Counted from the stretch's first letter, positions 1-8,421 are shown. The stretch is 64,000 nucleotides of DNA from Nonomuraea cypriaca (GCF_015645445.1 NZ_JADOGI010000028.1:1-64000); one strand, 5' to 3'. Notes: generated by a model not told the origin, from the letters alone. A program made the numbers and translations.

Positions 1-138
1 CCCCGACACCAAACCCGCCCCGAACCGGGCCCCGGACCCGCCCCCAAACCGGGCCCCGGACCCGGCGCCAAGGACGGCGCCGAAGAGGGCGCCGAAGAGG
101 GCGAATGTCCAGGCCGCCGCCGGGTAGCGGAGCGACAT
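1..138 (-). CDS. possible N-terminus of a small membrane protein (partial)
   Basis: Read leftward from an ATG at 138, this strand is open to the window edge. It begins MSLRYPAAAWTFALFGALFG, a hydrophobic segment, and continues with a Gly-rich stretch in which an 8-residue unit (GSGARFGG / GSGARFGA) occurs twice. The DNA unit has a 24-bp period, with copies starting near 23 and 47. The start shares its AT bases with the ATG of the rightward gene at 137, making a CATG divergent start. No Shine-Dalgarno is visible. The rightward frame is also open here (Pro/Ala/Arg-rich, stop 125-127), so the coding strand is undecided. No family is recognised. Confidence 0.25.
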   Translation of the reverse strand, partial: MSLRYPAAAWTFALFGALFGAVLGAGSGARFGGGSGARFGAGLVSG

Positions 139-790
139 GGGTAAGACCGACAAAGCCGTACTCGACGTCCTGCTCGACCGGTACGGCCGCACGTTCGCCG
201 GCGAGGCCGGCATCAAGCTCTCGGACCACCCGAAACCGCTCTACCAGTTGCTCGTCCTGGCCATGCTGCTCAGCGCCCGGATCTCGGCCGAGGTCGCGGT
301 GGCGGCCGCGAAGGAGCTGTTCGCCGCCGGGTACAGCACGCCGAAGGCCATGCGGGAGGCGAGCTGGCAGGACCGCGTGGACGCGCTCGGCCGCGGCCAC
401 TACCGCCGCTACGACGAACGTACCGCCACCATGCTCGGCGACGGCGCCGACCTCCTGATCGACCGCTGGAAGGGCGACCTGCGCAAGCTGCGCGACGAGG
501 CCAAGGGCGACGACCGGCGGGTCGCCGCGCTGCTGATGGAGTTCCCCGGCATCGGGCCGACCGGGGCGGACATCTTCCTGCGCGAGGCGCAGGCCGTGTG
601 GCCGCAGGTCGCGCCGCATCTGGACCAGCGGGTGCTGGACGGGGCGGGCAAGCTCGGGCTGCCGCGCCAGGCCCGCCCGCTGGCCTCGCTGGCCCACTCG
701 AACGACGAGCTGGCCCGGCTGTCCGCGGCACTGGTACGGGTGTCGCGCAGCAAGCGCACGGTGGACGAGGTCAAGTCCGCGGCCCGTTGA
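137..790 (+). CDS. endonuclease III-like HhH-GPD protein
   Basis: A 217-residue helix-hairpin-helix DNA glycosylase-fold protein, about the size of endonuclease III (around 210-220). The hairpin is at residues 136-146 (FPGIGPTGADIF) and the conserved Asp of the GPD region is D163 in HLDQRVLD. Two departures from Nth are visible. The catalytic Lys of the LPGVGRKTA hairpin is replaced (T142 at that position), and no C-terminal four-cysteine 4Fe-4S loop follows. It is probably a member of the uncharacterised actinobacterial EndoIII-like group. A bifunctional lyase activity should not be assumed; monofunctional base excision or DNA binding without catalysis are alternatives. A GGAG lies 5 nt before the ATG. 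Confidence 0.8.
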   Translation: MGKTDKAVLDVLLDRYGRTFAGEAGIKLSDHPKPLYQLLVLAMLLSARISAEVAVAAAKELFAAGYSTPKAMREASWQDRVDALGRGHYRRYDERTATMLGDGADLLIDRWKGDLRKLRDEAKGDDRRVAALLMEFPGIGPTGADIFLREAQAVWPQVAPHLDQRVLDGAGKLGLPRQARPLASLAHSNDELARLSAALVRVSRSKRTVDEVKSAAR

Positions 791-847
791 CCGGCGACAC
801 GCGGAACGCCGCCGGGGCGGTCGTATCCGCTCTGTTAGGTTCGAGCC

Positions 848-1621
848 ATGGGTGAGTTTGTGAGCGTCGAGGTGGCTGACCAGATTGCCACGATCCGGCT
901 TGATCGTCCAAAGATGAACGCCCTCAACGGCCAGGTCCAGCGCGAGATCGGCGAGGCGGCCGGCATCGTGGACGCCGACCCGCAGGTGCAGGCCGTCATC
1001 CTGTACGGCGGGAAGAAGGTCTTCGCGGCCGGCGCCGACATCAAAGAGATGGCCGACATGTCCTATGCCGACATGTCCACCCATTCCCGCAAGCTCCAGG
1101 CCTGCTTCACCACGGTCGCGCAGATCGGCAAGCCGGTCATCGCCGCCATCACCGGCTACGCGCTCGGGGGTGGTTGTGAGCTGGCGCTGTGCGCCGACTT
1201 CCGCGTCGCGGGGGAGACGGCCAAGCTCGGGCAGCCGGAGATCTCACTCGGCATCATCCCCGGCGCGGGTGGCACCCAGCGCCTGCCCCGACTGATCGGC
1301 CCGGCTCGGGCCAAGGACCTCATCTACACGGGCCGCCACGTCCCCGCCCCCGAGGCGCTCGCGATGGGCCTGGTGGACCGGGTCGTCCCGGACGAGCAGG
1401 TCTACACGGCCGCGCTCGAATGGGCCGCCACCTTCGTCGGCGGGCCCACGGTCGCGCTGCGCGCCGCCAAGCAGGCCGTCGACCACGGGCTCGAAGTCGA
1501 CCTCGACACCGGCCTGGAGATCGAACGCGTCCAGTTCTCCGGCCTCTTCGGCACGGAGGACGCGAAGATCGGCATGCGCGCCTTCGCGGAGAAGGGCAAG
1601 CCCAAGTTCACCGGCCGCTGA
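848..1621 (+). CDS. enoyl-CoA hydratase/isomerase (crotonase family)
   Basis: A 257-residue crotonase-fold enzyme expected to hydrate 2-trans-enoyl-CoA in fatty-acid or amino-acid beta-oxidation in the cytoplasm. Both catalytic glutamates are present: E111 in GGGCELAL and E131 in [20 protein letters not shown], the same 20-residue spacing as in rat mitochondrial hydratase. The oxyanion-hole segment AAGADIKEM is at 60-68. Length is typical and nothing is missing. It stands alone, 57 nt after the HhH gene, with no other beta-oxidation gene adjacent. The etfBA genes 13 kb away could accept electrons from the same pathway. Substrate chain length cannot be read from the sequence. Confidence 0.93.
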   Translation: MGEFVSVEVADQIATIRLDRPKMNALNGQVQREIGEAAGIVDADPQVQAVILYGGKKVFAAGADIKEMADMSYADMSTHSRKLQACFTTVAQIGKPVIAAITGYALGGGCELALCADFRVAGETAKLGQPEISLGIIPGAGGTQRLPRLIGPARAKDLIYTGRHVPAPEALAMGLVDRVVPDEQVYTAALEWAATFVGGPTVALRAAKQAVDHGLEVDLDTGLEIERVQFSGLFGTEDAKIGMRAFAEKGKPKFTGR

Positions 1622-1683
1622 CCGGCACACGCCCTGGACGAAGAGCTGGAGGAAGAGCCCTGGGCGAGGAGCTCCAGACGGCT

Positions 1684-2538
1684 CTAGACGAACAGTTCGT
1701 CTACGGTCAGCGCGGTGGCCGCGCGATGCGCCCATTCGTCGAGCTGCTCCTGGCTCCTGCAGGACCTGATGGTCGTGAGGGCCTCGTCGGTCACCGTGAT
1801 GCCGCGTGCCTTCAGCACGGTCAGCACGGCCCGCGCCTTGCCCTCTGACAGGCCGGCGGCTCGACCCTTGGTGAAGTGCTCGCGGGCGAACGGGCTGTGA
1901 ACCGGCCAGGACGGCATGATCTCCTCCATGACCTGCCGCACCTCGGTAGGCGACAGGAGATATGCGTATTCGTAGTACTGCGCGCCGTGGTGTTCTTCGA
2001 CCCTGCCCAGGGCCTCCATGAACGTCTCCGCGACCGCGTGGTCGCCGCCGTGGGCCATGACGGATATGACGGCCGCCTCCAGGTGCTCGGCGGCGCGGGC
2101 GGAGTCGGTGATGGGCTTGATCTGCTCGGGGCCGACGATCAGCGGATGCATCATGTAGCCGGGCAGGGTCGTGACGACCGGCTGCGAAGCCCAGGTGGCG
2201 ACGCTGCGGTCGGGACACAGGACGAGCACCAGCACGGGACGGTTCAGCCGGAGCCAGAGCGCCGCCGCGCGCCTGGCCCACTGTTGCCGCTTCTCCTCAC
2301 ACGGCGAATCCTGCAGCTCGACGATGACGCTGTGCAACGGCTCGCGCCGCCACCCGAGGGTGAAGGCCTGGTCGCCCCTGCTCGGCTGCGTCGGTACGTC
2401 GCTCAGGTCCGCGGGGGCGACCTTCACCAGCGTGTCCGTCGGCAGATCTATGTCGAAGAGGTCCTTCAGCAGCTCCACGGCGAGCGTGGGCCGGTTCCTG
2501 AACAGGGTGTTCAACGTATCGTGTGCGGGGGAGGGCAT
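1684..2538 (-). CDS. Rpn-family PD-(D/E)XK nuclease-like protein
   Basis: A 284-residue protein whose start (MPSPAHDTLNTLFRNRPTLA) matches a large actinobacterial group related to Rpn/YhgA putative recombination-promoting nucleases. The PD-(D/E)XK core is suggested by an Asp in RGDQAFTLGW and the E-x-Q of HSVIVELQ, followed by a helical C-terminal half. Members are usually multi-copy orphans of unknown role. An upstream in-frame ATG at 2556 adds six residues and cannot be excluded, because neither start has a good Shine-Dalgarno. It is convergent with the enoyl-CoA hydratase. The nuclease assignment is by family resemblance only. Confidence 0.7.
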   Translation of the reverse strand: MPSPAHDTLNTLFRNRPTLAVELLKDLFDIDLPTDTLVKVAPADLSDVPTQPSRGDQAFTLGWRREPLHSVIVELQDSPCEEKRQQWARRAAALWLRLNRPVLVLVLCPDRSVATWASQPVVTTLPGYMMHPLIVGPEQIKPITDSARAAEHLEAAVISVMAHGGDHAVAETFMEALGRVEEHHGAQYYEYAYLLSPTEVRQVMEEIMPSWPVHSPFAREHFTKGRAAGLSEGKARAVLTVLKARGITVTDEALTTIRSCRSQEQLDEWAHRAATALTVDELFV

Positions 2539-2723
2539 GTTGCGGAACGTTATCATTCACTTACTCATAGTGACAGAGACTTCGGATGCCATCCCGCCGC
2601 CCTGCTTTACGCCCCGACACCTTGTGAACTCATGTAACGCCGCGTGCATCGGCAAAGCTGACATTTCACCGTACGCGTAGCGCCATTCGGGAAGGCCTGC
2701 CCATGAGGATGTGGGTTTGCCAG

Positions 2724-2729
2724 TATGGT
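2724..2729 (+). promoter_or_regulatory. candidate -10 element for a leaderless gene
   Basis: TATGGT lies 8 nt before the ATG at 2738, so transcription would start at or within a few bases of the start codon. The same hexamer is found at a similar distance before the kinase gene at 8422 and the ilvB leader peptide at 46941. No convincing -35 is visible here. Confidence 0.35.
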
Positions 2730-2737
2730 GGCGTTTC

Positions 2738-3478
2738 ATGATGCGCGTCCTCGTCCCTGCCCGGCTGCGTAAGGCCGTGCGTACGTGGTTCGACTCCCGT
2801 TACATCTCCATCGCCGATCATCGTCAGGACATCAGGGACGCGCTCTGGGAGGTCCAGACCCTGCGACGGGAGATGGCCACCCTCCACGGAGAGGTGGAGC
2901 GGCTCAAGAACGCCCGCCAGCCCGTGGTGGACCAGGCGAAGATCGCCGACACGTACCGGCTGGCCCAGGAGACGGCGAAGGCGCTGGACTGGGTGCTCCA
3001 GAACGAGGTGCTGTTCTGGCAGGCCATCGACGACCTCCGAAACCACCGCTACGAGAACATCCGCAGGATCGGCGGTACGGCGGGATCGTCGGGCCGCCCG
3101 CCCGGCGCATACGCCGACCCCACCGAGCGTCCGCTGGACGCGCCGGCGTCCGGCGTGATCGCAGGACGGTCGTCGGACACCTCAATGGTGGGGCACTCGG
3201 CGGACGCGTCCGGGTCCGGCGTGATGGCGGGTCGGTCGTCGGACGCCTCGATGGTGGGGCGCTCGGTGGACGGGTCCGGATCTGGTCTGATCACACGTCG
3301 GTCTGCGGACGCGTCGACTGTGGGGCGGTCGGCGGAGGGGTCCGGGTCCAGTTTGATCGCGGGAGGGTCTGCGGACGGGTCCGGATCTGGTCTGATCGCG
3401 GGGCGGTCTGCGGACGGGTCGGCGTCGGGTGTGATCGCGGGGCGGCACGGGGAAGGCTTGGGGCAGCAGTGCGTGTGA
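2738..3478 (+). CDS. coiled-coil protein with Ser/Gly repeat tail
   Basis: A 246-residue protein of unknown function. Residues about 25-65 are strongly heptad-like (ALWEVQTLRREMATLHGEVE), predicting a coiled coil. A helical segment follows to about residue 115. The last 100 residues are a low-complexity tail of tandem repeats, three of 22 residues and then three shorter ones of 13 (3149-3450). No signal peptide or membrane segment is clear. Its stop overlaps the start of the PP-loop gene, so the two are probably co-translated and may act together. The ATG at 2738 is preferred over an upstream GTG (2711) because a -10-like hexamer lies just before it. Confidence 0.75.
   Translation: MMRVLVPARLRKAVRTWFDSRYISIADHRQDIRDALWEVQTLRREMATLHGEVERLKNARQPVVDQAKIADTYRLAQETAKALDWVLQNEVLFWQAIDDLRNHRYENIRRIGGTAGSSGRPPGAYADPTERPLDAPASGVIAGRSSDTSMVGHSADASGSGVMAGRSSDASMVGRSVDGSGSGLITRRSADASTVGRSAEGSGSSLIAGGSADGSGSGLIAGRSADGSASGVIAGRHGEGLGQQCV
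3149..3463 (+). repeat. in-frame coding repeats, 66 bp x3 then 39 bp x3
   Basis: Units of 66 bp start at 3149, 3215 and 3281. They encode the pattern S-G-V-x-A-G-R-S-S-D-x-S-M-V-G-R-S-x-D-x-S-G. Units of 39 bp start at 3347, 3386 and 3425 (the last incomplete). They encode S-G-L-I-A-G-R-S-A-D-G-S, as if the middle of the long unit had been deleted. All periods are multiples of three, so the frame is kept. Confidence 0.85.
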
Positions 3479-4674
3479 CGTGGACGGGCGGGGAGCTCAA
3501 CTTCCGGCTCGACCCGGAGGACGAGATCACCGGCAGGGCCTCGGACGAGCACCCCATCAGACTGGCCACGAACTCCTGCTCCATCGGCGGTGTGCCCGAC
3601 GACGCCCACCCGGACCTCTTCGCCGTCGCAGCCTGGACGATCGTGGCGCCGTGGACCAGGAAGCAGGTCTCCTTCGACCGCGCCATATCGGCCGAGGTGG
3701 CCCAGACGCTCCACGACGGGTGGGGCGTCGAGGCAGGCCCGGTGGCCGCCGAGCCGCGCGGGCCCGGGGCGACGCTCGCGATCTCGTACAGCGGCGGGGC
3801 CGACTCCGTGGCGGCGGCCACGGTCTACCCGGACGCGCCCTTCGTCCACTTCCAGCGGGTGACGCACCCACGGGTCCCCAACCGCTGGCCGCATTACCGC
3901 TCCGACGTGCTGGCCAAGCTCGCCGCGAAGACCGGCAGGGAATTGACCGTCGTCACGTCCGACCTCGAGTACACCCTGTCCGACCCGCGCCCCGGTTACC
4001 CGGAACACCACGCGGTGGCGGCAGGCGCGTTGCTCCTCGCCGACCGCCTGAACCTCGGTGGCCTCGGTTTCGGCTATGAAATCGGTTCACGGTGGCTAGG
4101 CGGCGGTCGCTACTTGGGCCGCTACACGCCCGACAACCCCATGTGGTCGCCGCACGGCAGGTGGGGGCGGTTGTTCGCGGCGGTGGGCGTACATCTGGTG
4201 CTGCCCGTCGGCGGTGTGAGCGAGGCGGTCACCATGCGTCTCGCCCTGAGCTCCCCGCTCAAGGACCAGGTCCGGTGGTGCCTGCGCGGCACCGGCGGCC
4301 CGTGCCGTACCTGCGGGAAGTGCCTGTACAAGGAGCTCATCCAGGCCGCCGTCGAGCGCCGCCCGCTCAACACCCCCATCACCGCCGACCAGCCCGCCGC
4401 TCGCAAGTGGCGTAAGAAGCCGCCCTACGGCGGACAGGAGATGATCGAGTACGGGCTGGCGCGCATTCCCGGCATCGAGGACACCCTCTTCGCCAAGGCG
4501 CTCGAATACTTCGACGCAACCGAGGAGTCCACGAGCTGGCTCGACCACTGCTACCCGAAGGCGCTCGCGGAGATCCCCGATCAGTGGCGCGACCAGGCGG
4601 TCGCGTTCATGACGGAGAACGTCGGCATCATGACGGAGGCCGAGGTACGGCGGGTCGAGACATGGGGCTCCTGA
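3469..4674 (+). CDS. QueC-like PP-loop ATP pyrophosphatase family protein
   Basis: A 401-residue protein with a classic PP-loop, SGGADS at residues 108-113, preceded by a beta strand (ATLAISY), as in N-type ATP pyrophosphatases (QueC, ThiI, TilS). Near the C-terminal third, C271-x7-C279-x2-C282-x2-C285 closely resembles the zinc site of QueC (C-x8-C-x2-C-x2-C). It therefore probably activates a substrate by adenylation, but the substrate is unknown. No queuosine genes are nearby, and the 100-residue N-terminal and 115-residue C-terminal extensions are not those of QueC. It resembles an uncharacterised actinobacterial DUF (possibly DUF6395). The GTG start at 3469 overlaps the upstream stop by 10 nt. 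Confidence 0.75.
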   Translation: MRVTWTGGELNFRLDPEDEITGRASDEHPIRLATNSCSIGGVPDDAHPDLFAVAAWTIVAPWTRKQVSFDRAISAEVAQTLHDGWGVEAGPVAAEPRGPGATLAISYSGGADSVAAATVYPDAPFVHFQRVTHPRVPNRWPHYRSDVLAKLAAKTGRELTVVTSDLEYTLSDPRPGYPEHHAVAAGALLLADRLNLGGLGFGYEIGSRWLGGGRYLGRYTPDNPMWSPHGRWGRLFAAVGVHLVLPVGGVSEAVTMRLALSSPLKDQVRWCLRGTGGPCRTCGKCLYKELIQAAVERRPLNTPITADQPAARKWRKKPPYGGQEMIEYGLARIPGIEDTLFAKALEYFDATEESTSWLDHCYPKALAEIPDQWRDQAVAFMTENVGIMTEAEVRRVETWGS

Positions 4675-5010
4675 CGCCGTTGAGGACAGCAGGCGGAGAC
4701 GCGGAGCTCCTGACGCCGCCGAAGGATGGCGGGGGAAGACGTCCTGACGCGGTCGAAGCAGGCCAGGCGACGACGTCGAGCTCCCGACGCGGTCGAAGCA
4801 GACCAGGCGAAGACGTGGAGCTCCCGACGCCGTCGAGGGACGGTGGGCGAAGATGTGGGGATCCTCGACACGGTCGAGGGACGGCATGTGAAGACGTGGG
4901 GTCCTGAGGCGTTGAGGGGCGGCGGAGTCGTGGGGTCCTGAAAGCGGTGAGGGGCGACGGTGGAGACATGGGCTTTCGACGTCGTTGAGCGGCGGCGCGG
5001 GGACATGGCC
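4667..5010. repeat. degenerate ~39-bp minisatellite, about 9 units
   Basis: The whole 359-nt gap before the next gene is filled with imperfect tandem copies of a roughly 39-40-bp unit. Its two halves are about GAAGACGTGGGGCTCCTGAC and GCCGTCGAGGGACGGCGGGC. The first unit lies inside the last codons and stop of the PP-loop gene, so the array appears to have grown from the gene's 3' end. Later units diverge and shorten. No gene or terminator was seen in it. Confidence 0.8.
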
Positions 5011-5033
5011 GGGTTGATCGAGGAGTTGGGTGC

Positions 5034-5876
5034 GTGAAGGTCTATCTGTCGGTGGACATGGAGGGCGTGACGGGGTTGACCGACCCCGAGGAGATGCACG
5101 CCGGCAAGCGGGGCTATGAGCGCGGCTGCGAACTGATGACCGCCGACGCCAACGCCGCCGTCGAGGGGGCGTTCGCGGGTGGGGCGACGAGCGTGCTGGT
5201 CAACGACGCCCACGGCTCCACCAAGAACCTCCGGATCGAGCTGCTGGACCCGCGGGCCAGCCTCATCCGCGGACCCGGCAAGGCACAGCGGATGGCGCAG
5301 GGGTTGGACAGGTCGTTCCAGGCCGCCTGCTTCGTGGGCTACCACGCCCGTGCCGGCGTGCCGCACGGCGTGCTCAACCACACCTGGATGGGCAAGGAGA
5401 TCCAGAACGTCTACCTCAACGGCGGCCTGTGCGGCGAGACGCGGCTGGTCGCGGCGTGCGCGGGTTTCCACGGTGTGCCGGTCGTGCTGGTCACCGGGGA
5501 CGAGGCCGTCGGTGAAGAGGCGCGTGAGTTGCTCGGCGACGTCGAGACCGTGCCGGTGAAGAAGGGGATCGACAAGTTCTCGGCCGAGTTGCTGCCGCCG
5601 AGTGTCGCCCAGGCTCAGATTCGTGAGGCCACGGCGCGAGCGCTCGGCCGGTTGAGCGACTTCACGCCCTATCAGGTGGCGGCGCCGTACACGCTGGGGG
5701 TGGAGTGGAACTCCACTGCCATCGCCGCCGCGGTGGCGTTGGTTCCCGGCGTCAAGACCGTGGGGCCGCGGCACACCGAGTTCACGACGGACGACTTCGC
5801 CCAGATCATGGCCCTGTTCGGCATCTTCGCCACCATCGGCGGCCAGATCGCCTGCGGCAGCGGCCCCTACGGCTGA
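5034..5876 (+). CDS. M55 family D-aminopeptidase (DppA-like)
   Basis: A 280-residue zinc peptidase of family M55, which removes N-terminal D-amino acids from short peptides, probably cell-wall derived. All expected metal ligands can be placed: D8 and E10 in SVDMEG, H60 in VNDAHGS, H104 in VGYHARAG and E135 in LCGETR. H116 in VLNHTWMG may be the catalytic histidine. Length matches Bacillus DppA (about 274). The GTG start has GAGGAG upstream. The surroundings are two minisatellites and an amine oxidase, with no dipeptide transporter, so the in vivo substrate is open. Confidence 0.92.
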   Translation: MKVYLSVDMEGVTGLTDPEEMHAGKRGYERGCELMTADANAAVEGAFAGGATSVLVNDAHGSTKNLRIELLDPRASLIRGPGKAQRMAQGLDRSFQAACFVGYHARAGVPHGVLNHTWMGKEIQNVYLNGGLCGETRLVAACAGFHGVPVVLVTGDEAVGEEARELLGDVETVPVKKGIDKFSAELLPPSVAQAQIREATARALGRLSDFTPYQVAAPYTLGVEWNSTAIAAAVALVPGVKTVGPRHTEFTTDDFAQIMALFGIFATIGGQIACGSGPYG

Positions 5877-5889
5877 GGCCGCAGCGACA

Positions 5890-6010
5890 TGCGGAATCGC
5901 GGGGCGGGATGGCCGGGCGGAATCGCCGGGCAGGATCGCGGGGCGGGATGGCCGGGCGGAATCGCCGGGCAGGATCGGTGGGCGGAATCGCCGGGCGGGA
6001 TCGCGGGCGA
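5890..6010. repeat. 39-bp GC-rich tandem repeat
   Basis: Two near-perfect 39-bp copies start at 5896 and 5935 (ATCGCGGGGCGGGATGGCCG...), followed by shortened copies to about 6010. The motif GATCGCGGGGCGG is shared with the coding repeats at 3386-3445. The array occupies most of the 200-nt gap between the M55 gene and the amine oxidase. Confidence 0.85.
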
Positions 6011-6078
6011 GATGGCCGGGCGGGATCCTTGAGGCGAATTGTTGGGCGTGAGTGTGAGGGCGTAGGGAGCGGGTGGAC

Positions 6079-7629
6079 GTGGAAGGCGCGGCGCTGACCC
6101 GGCGGGGGTTGCTCGTCGGGATCGGGGCGGTCGGTGGCGCGGGCGCCATGTACGCCGCCATGGGCGCCCTCGGTCTGGCGCCCTCCGAGCAGGACAAGGA
6201 GTTCGCCGCCCCCAGGCCGGGCGACTTCGCCCTGCGCGGCAAGGGCGCGGCCAAGGTGGTGATCCTTGGCGCGGGCGTGGCGGGGCTGACCGCCGCGTAC
6301 GAGCTCGGCAAGGCCGGCTACGACTGCACGCTCCTCGAAGCCAGGGAGAAGGCGGGCGGCAGGAACCTGACGTTACGCGCCGGCGACCGCCTGACCGAGC
6401 TGAACGGCCCGGCGCAGGAGGTGACGTTCGGCGAGGGCGTGTACTTCAACGCGGGACCCGGCCGCATCGCCCCCTGGATGGTCACCCTCGACTACTGCCG
6501 CGAGCTCGGCATCCCCATCGAGACGTTCGTGAACAGCAACGCCGCCGCCTACGTGCACACCAACGGCCAGACGATGCGGGCGCGCACGGCCCGCGCCGAC
6601 ATGTACGGATATGTCGCGGAGCTTCTCGCTAAAGCCACAAATATCGGCGCGCTCGACAAGGCTATCACCGGCGACGACCAGGAAAGGCTGCTCGAATTCC
6701 TGAGAAGGTTCGGCGACCTGGGCCCCAAACTGGAGTACGAAGGCTCCGAACGGCGCGGTTTCACGAAATTTCCGGCAATCGATACCGGGACCCCGCTCCA
6801 AGCCCCCGGCCCCCTCCACCAGATCCTCGCCGCGGGCACCGGCAGGGCCATCACCAACGACTTCGGCTACGACCAGGCCACCCCCATGTTCCAGCCCGTC
6901 GGCGGCATGGACGCGATCGTCGCCAAACTGACCGACGCGGTGGGCCAGGACCGCATCAGAACGGGCGCCAAGGTCACCAAGGTCACGACCATGGCCGACG
7001 GCGTCGAGGTCGTCTGGGACGGCGGCGCCATCAAGGCCGACTACTGCGTGGCCGCCCTCCCGCCCCACGTACTCGCCAAGATCCCGCACAACCTGGGCGC
7101 CCAGATCACCACCGCCCTCGCCACCCCGGTCCCCGTGGCCGCCGGCAAGATCGGCCTGGAGTACGGCACCCGCTGGTGGGAGCTGGAAGACCGCATCTAC
7201 GGCGGCGTCACCGAGACCGACCTGGACATCACCCACATCTGGTATCCATCCCACGGCTACCACTCCGAACGCGGCGTCCTCGTCGGCTACTACAACACCG
7301 AGCGCGAAGCCGAGCTGTACGGAGCCCTCACCCCGGACGACAGAAGGCGCCGGGCGCTCACCCAGGGTAAGAAGATCCACGGCGAGAAGTACCGCCAGAA
7401 CATCCTCTCCAGCGCCTCCATAGCCTGGCATCGTCAGCCGCACATCCAAGGAGGCTGGGTGCGCTGGCCCGCCTTTGATTCGTCCTTCACTCTTCTGCAA
7501 CGCCCCGCGGGAAGGGTGTACTTCGCGGGCGACTGGCTCACCCATCTGATCGCCTGGCAGGCGGGCGCCATGGAATCGGCGCGCGACGCCGTCACCAGGC
7601 TGCACCAGCGGGTGCTGCGGTCCCCGTGA
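6079..7629 (+). CDS. Tat-exported flavin amine oxidase
   Basis: A 516-residue FAD-dependent monoamine/L-amino-acid oxidase family protein, oxidatively deaminating an amine with H2O2 release. The N-terminus carries a twin-arginine signal (LTRRGLLVGIGAVGGAGAMY). The dinucleotide-binding motif VVILGAGVAGLTAAYEL lies near residue 60, followed by the family's GGR motif. The C-terminal FAD segment VYFAGDWLTHLIAWQAGAME is intact. It is probably exported folded. GTG at 6073 is also possible; 6079 is preferred because AGGGAG sits 9 nt upstream. The substrate cannot be deduced. Confidence 0.9.
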   Translation: MEGAALTRRGLLVGIGAVGGAGAMYAAMGALGLAPSEQDKEFAAPRPGDFALRGKGAAKVVILGAGVAGLTAAYELGKAGYDCTLLEAREKAGGRNLTLRAGDRLTELNGPAQEVTFGEGVYFNAGPGRIAPWMVTLDYCRELGIPIETFVNSNAAAYVHTNGQTMRARTARADMYGYVAELLAKATNIGALDKAITGDDQERLLEFLRRFGDLGPKLEYEGSERRGFTKFPAIDTGTPLQAPGPLHQILAAGTGRAITNDFGYDQATPMFQPVGGMDAIVAKLTDAVGQDRIRTGAKVTKVTTMADGVEVVWDGGAIKADYCVAALPPHVLAKIPHNLGAQITTALATPVPVAAGKIGLEYGTRWWELEDRIYGGVTETDLDITHIWYPSHGYHSERGVLVGYYNTEREAELYGALTPDDRRRRALTQGKKIHGEKYRQNILSSASIAWHRQPHIQGGWVRWPAFDSSFTLLQRPAGRVYFAGDWLTHLIAWQAGAMESARDAVTRLHQRVLRSP

Positions 7630-7735
7630 CGGGGTCGCCACTCCCTTGAGCGGCCGCTGGACACCGTGACCTGCGGTGGACCATCGGACGCGGCCCGCCG
7701 TAGTGTCGATGGGAGGAGCGACCCGAGGAGATGGG

Positions 7736-8248
7736 ATGACGTTGCACTGGGTGCCCGCGACCGAACGGACCGACCTGCTGGCCGATCCTGTGGCGCTGGC
7801 CGTACCGCAGGTGGAAGGCGCTGAGGTGGCCGAGATCGACCCCGAACTGGCCGACACGGCGGCGTTCTGCGAACGGTACGGCGAGCCGCTCGGCGAGTCA
7901 GCGAACTGCGTGGTCGTGGCGGCCAGGAGGGGCGGCGAGACGCGCTACGCCGCGTGCATGATCCTCGCGACGATGCGCGTCGACGTGAACGGCGTCGTAC
8001 GCCGGCATCTCGGCGCCCGCAAGGCCAGCTTCGCGCCGATGTCCGACGCGGTCGAGCTGACCGGAATGGAATACGGCGGCATCACCCCGCTCGGCCTGCC
8101 GGGCGACTGGCCGATCCTGGTGGACACACACGTCGCGGAGCAGCCGAGGGTGGTGATCGGAAGCGGTGTGCGCCGATCCAAGCTCGCCGTCTCCGGCGCC
8201 GCGCTGGCCGGGCTGAAGGGCGCCGAGGTGCTCGCCCTGTCCGGCTGA
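7736..8248 (+). CDS. YbaK/EbsC-type aminoacyl-tRNA deacylase
   Basis: A 170-residue protein of the YbaK/ProX superfamily, which hydrolyses mischarged aminoacyl-tRNAs. The substrate-pocket segment GMEYGGITPLGLPGDWPILV (about 119-138) and a preceding helix with KASF are recognisable. It is freestanding, as in many actinobacteria. The ATG at 7736 has GAGGAG 5 nt upstream, better than the in-frame ATG 60 nt earlier. It is followed by a 173-nt gap in which nothing beyond the kinase promoter candidate was seen. Confidence 0.85.
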   Translation: MTLHWVPATERTDLLADPVALAVPQVEGAEVAEIDPELADTAAFCERYGEPLGESANCVVVAARRGGETRYAACMILATMRVDVNGVVRRHLGARKASFAPMSDAVELTGMEYGGITPLGLPGDWPILVDTHVAEQPRVVIGSGVRRSKLAVSGAALAGLKGAEVLALSG

Positions 8249-8405
8249 CAGGCATGGCCAGACGCCGGGACCGGCCCTGATGGCGTCGAAGTAAAACTGA
8301 AGCCGATTCGAGACCGTTGGATGGGAAACCGATGAGCCCTTTCTGGACGTTGTACGAGTGGGAATGTGGCCTCATGGTTCATCTCGTGGGCGGGGATTAA
8401 GCCGG

Positions 8406-8411
8406 TATGGT
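8406..8411 (+). promoter_or_regulatory. candidate -10 element before kinase 1
   Basis: TATGGT ends 10 nt before the ATG at 8422, compatible with a leaderless or near-leaderless transcript. There is no good Shine-Dalgarno for that ATG, which fits. No clear -35 is seen. Confidence 0.3.
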
Positions 8412-8421
8412 GCTTCATGCC

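Noticed and set aside
1622..1683. Terminator between the enoyl-CoA hydratase and the Rpn gene
   Set aside because: CTGGAG/CTCCAG can pair but only over 6 bp with a 20-nt loop, too weak to call.
4667..5010. CRISPR-like array
   Set aside because: Units are contiguous and degenerate, without constant repeats separated by unique spacers, and no cas genes are near.
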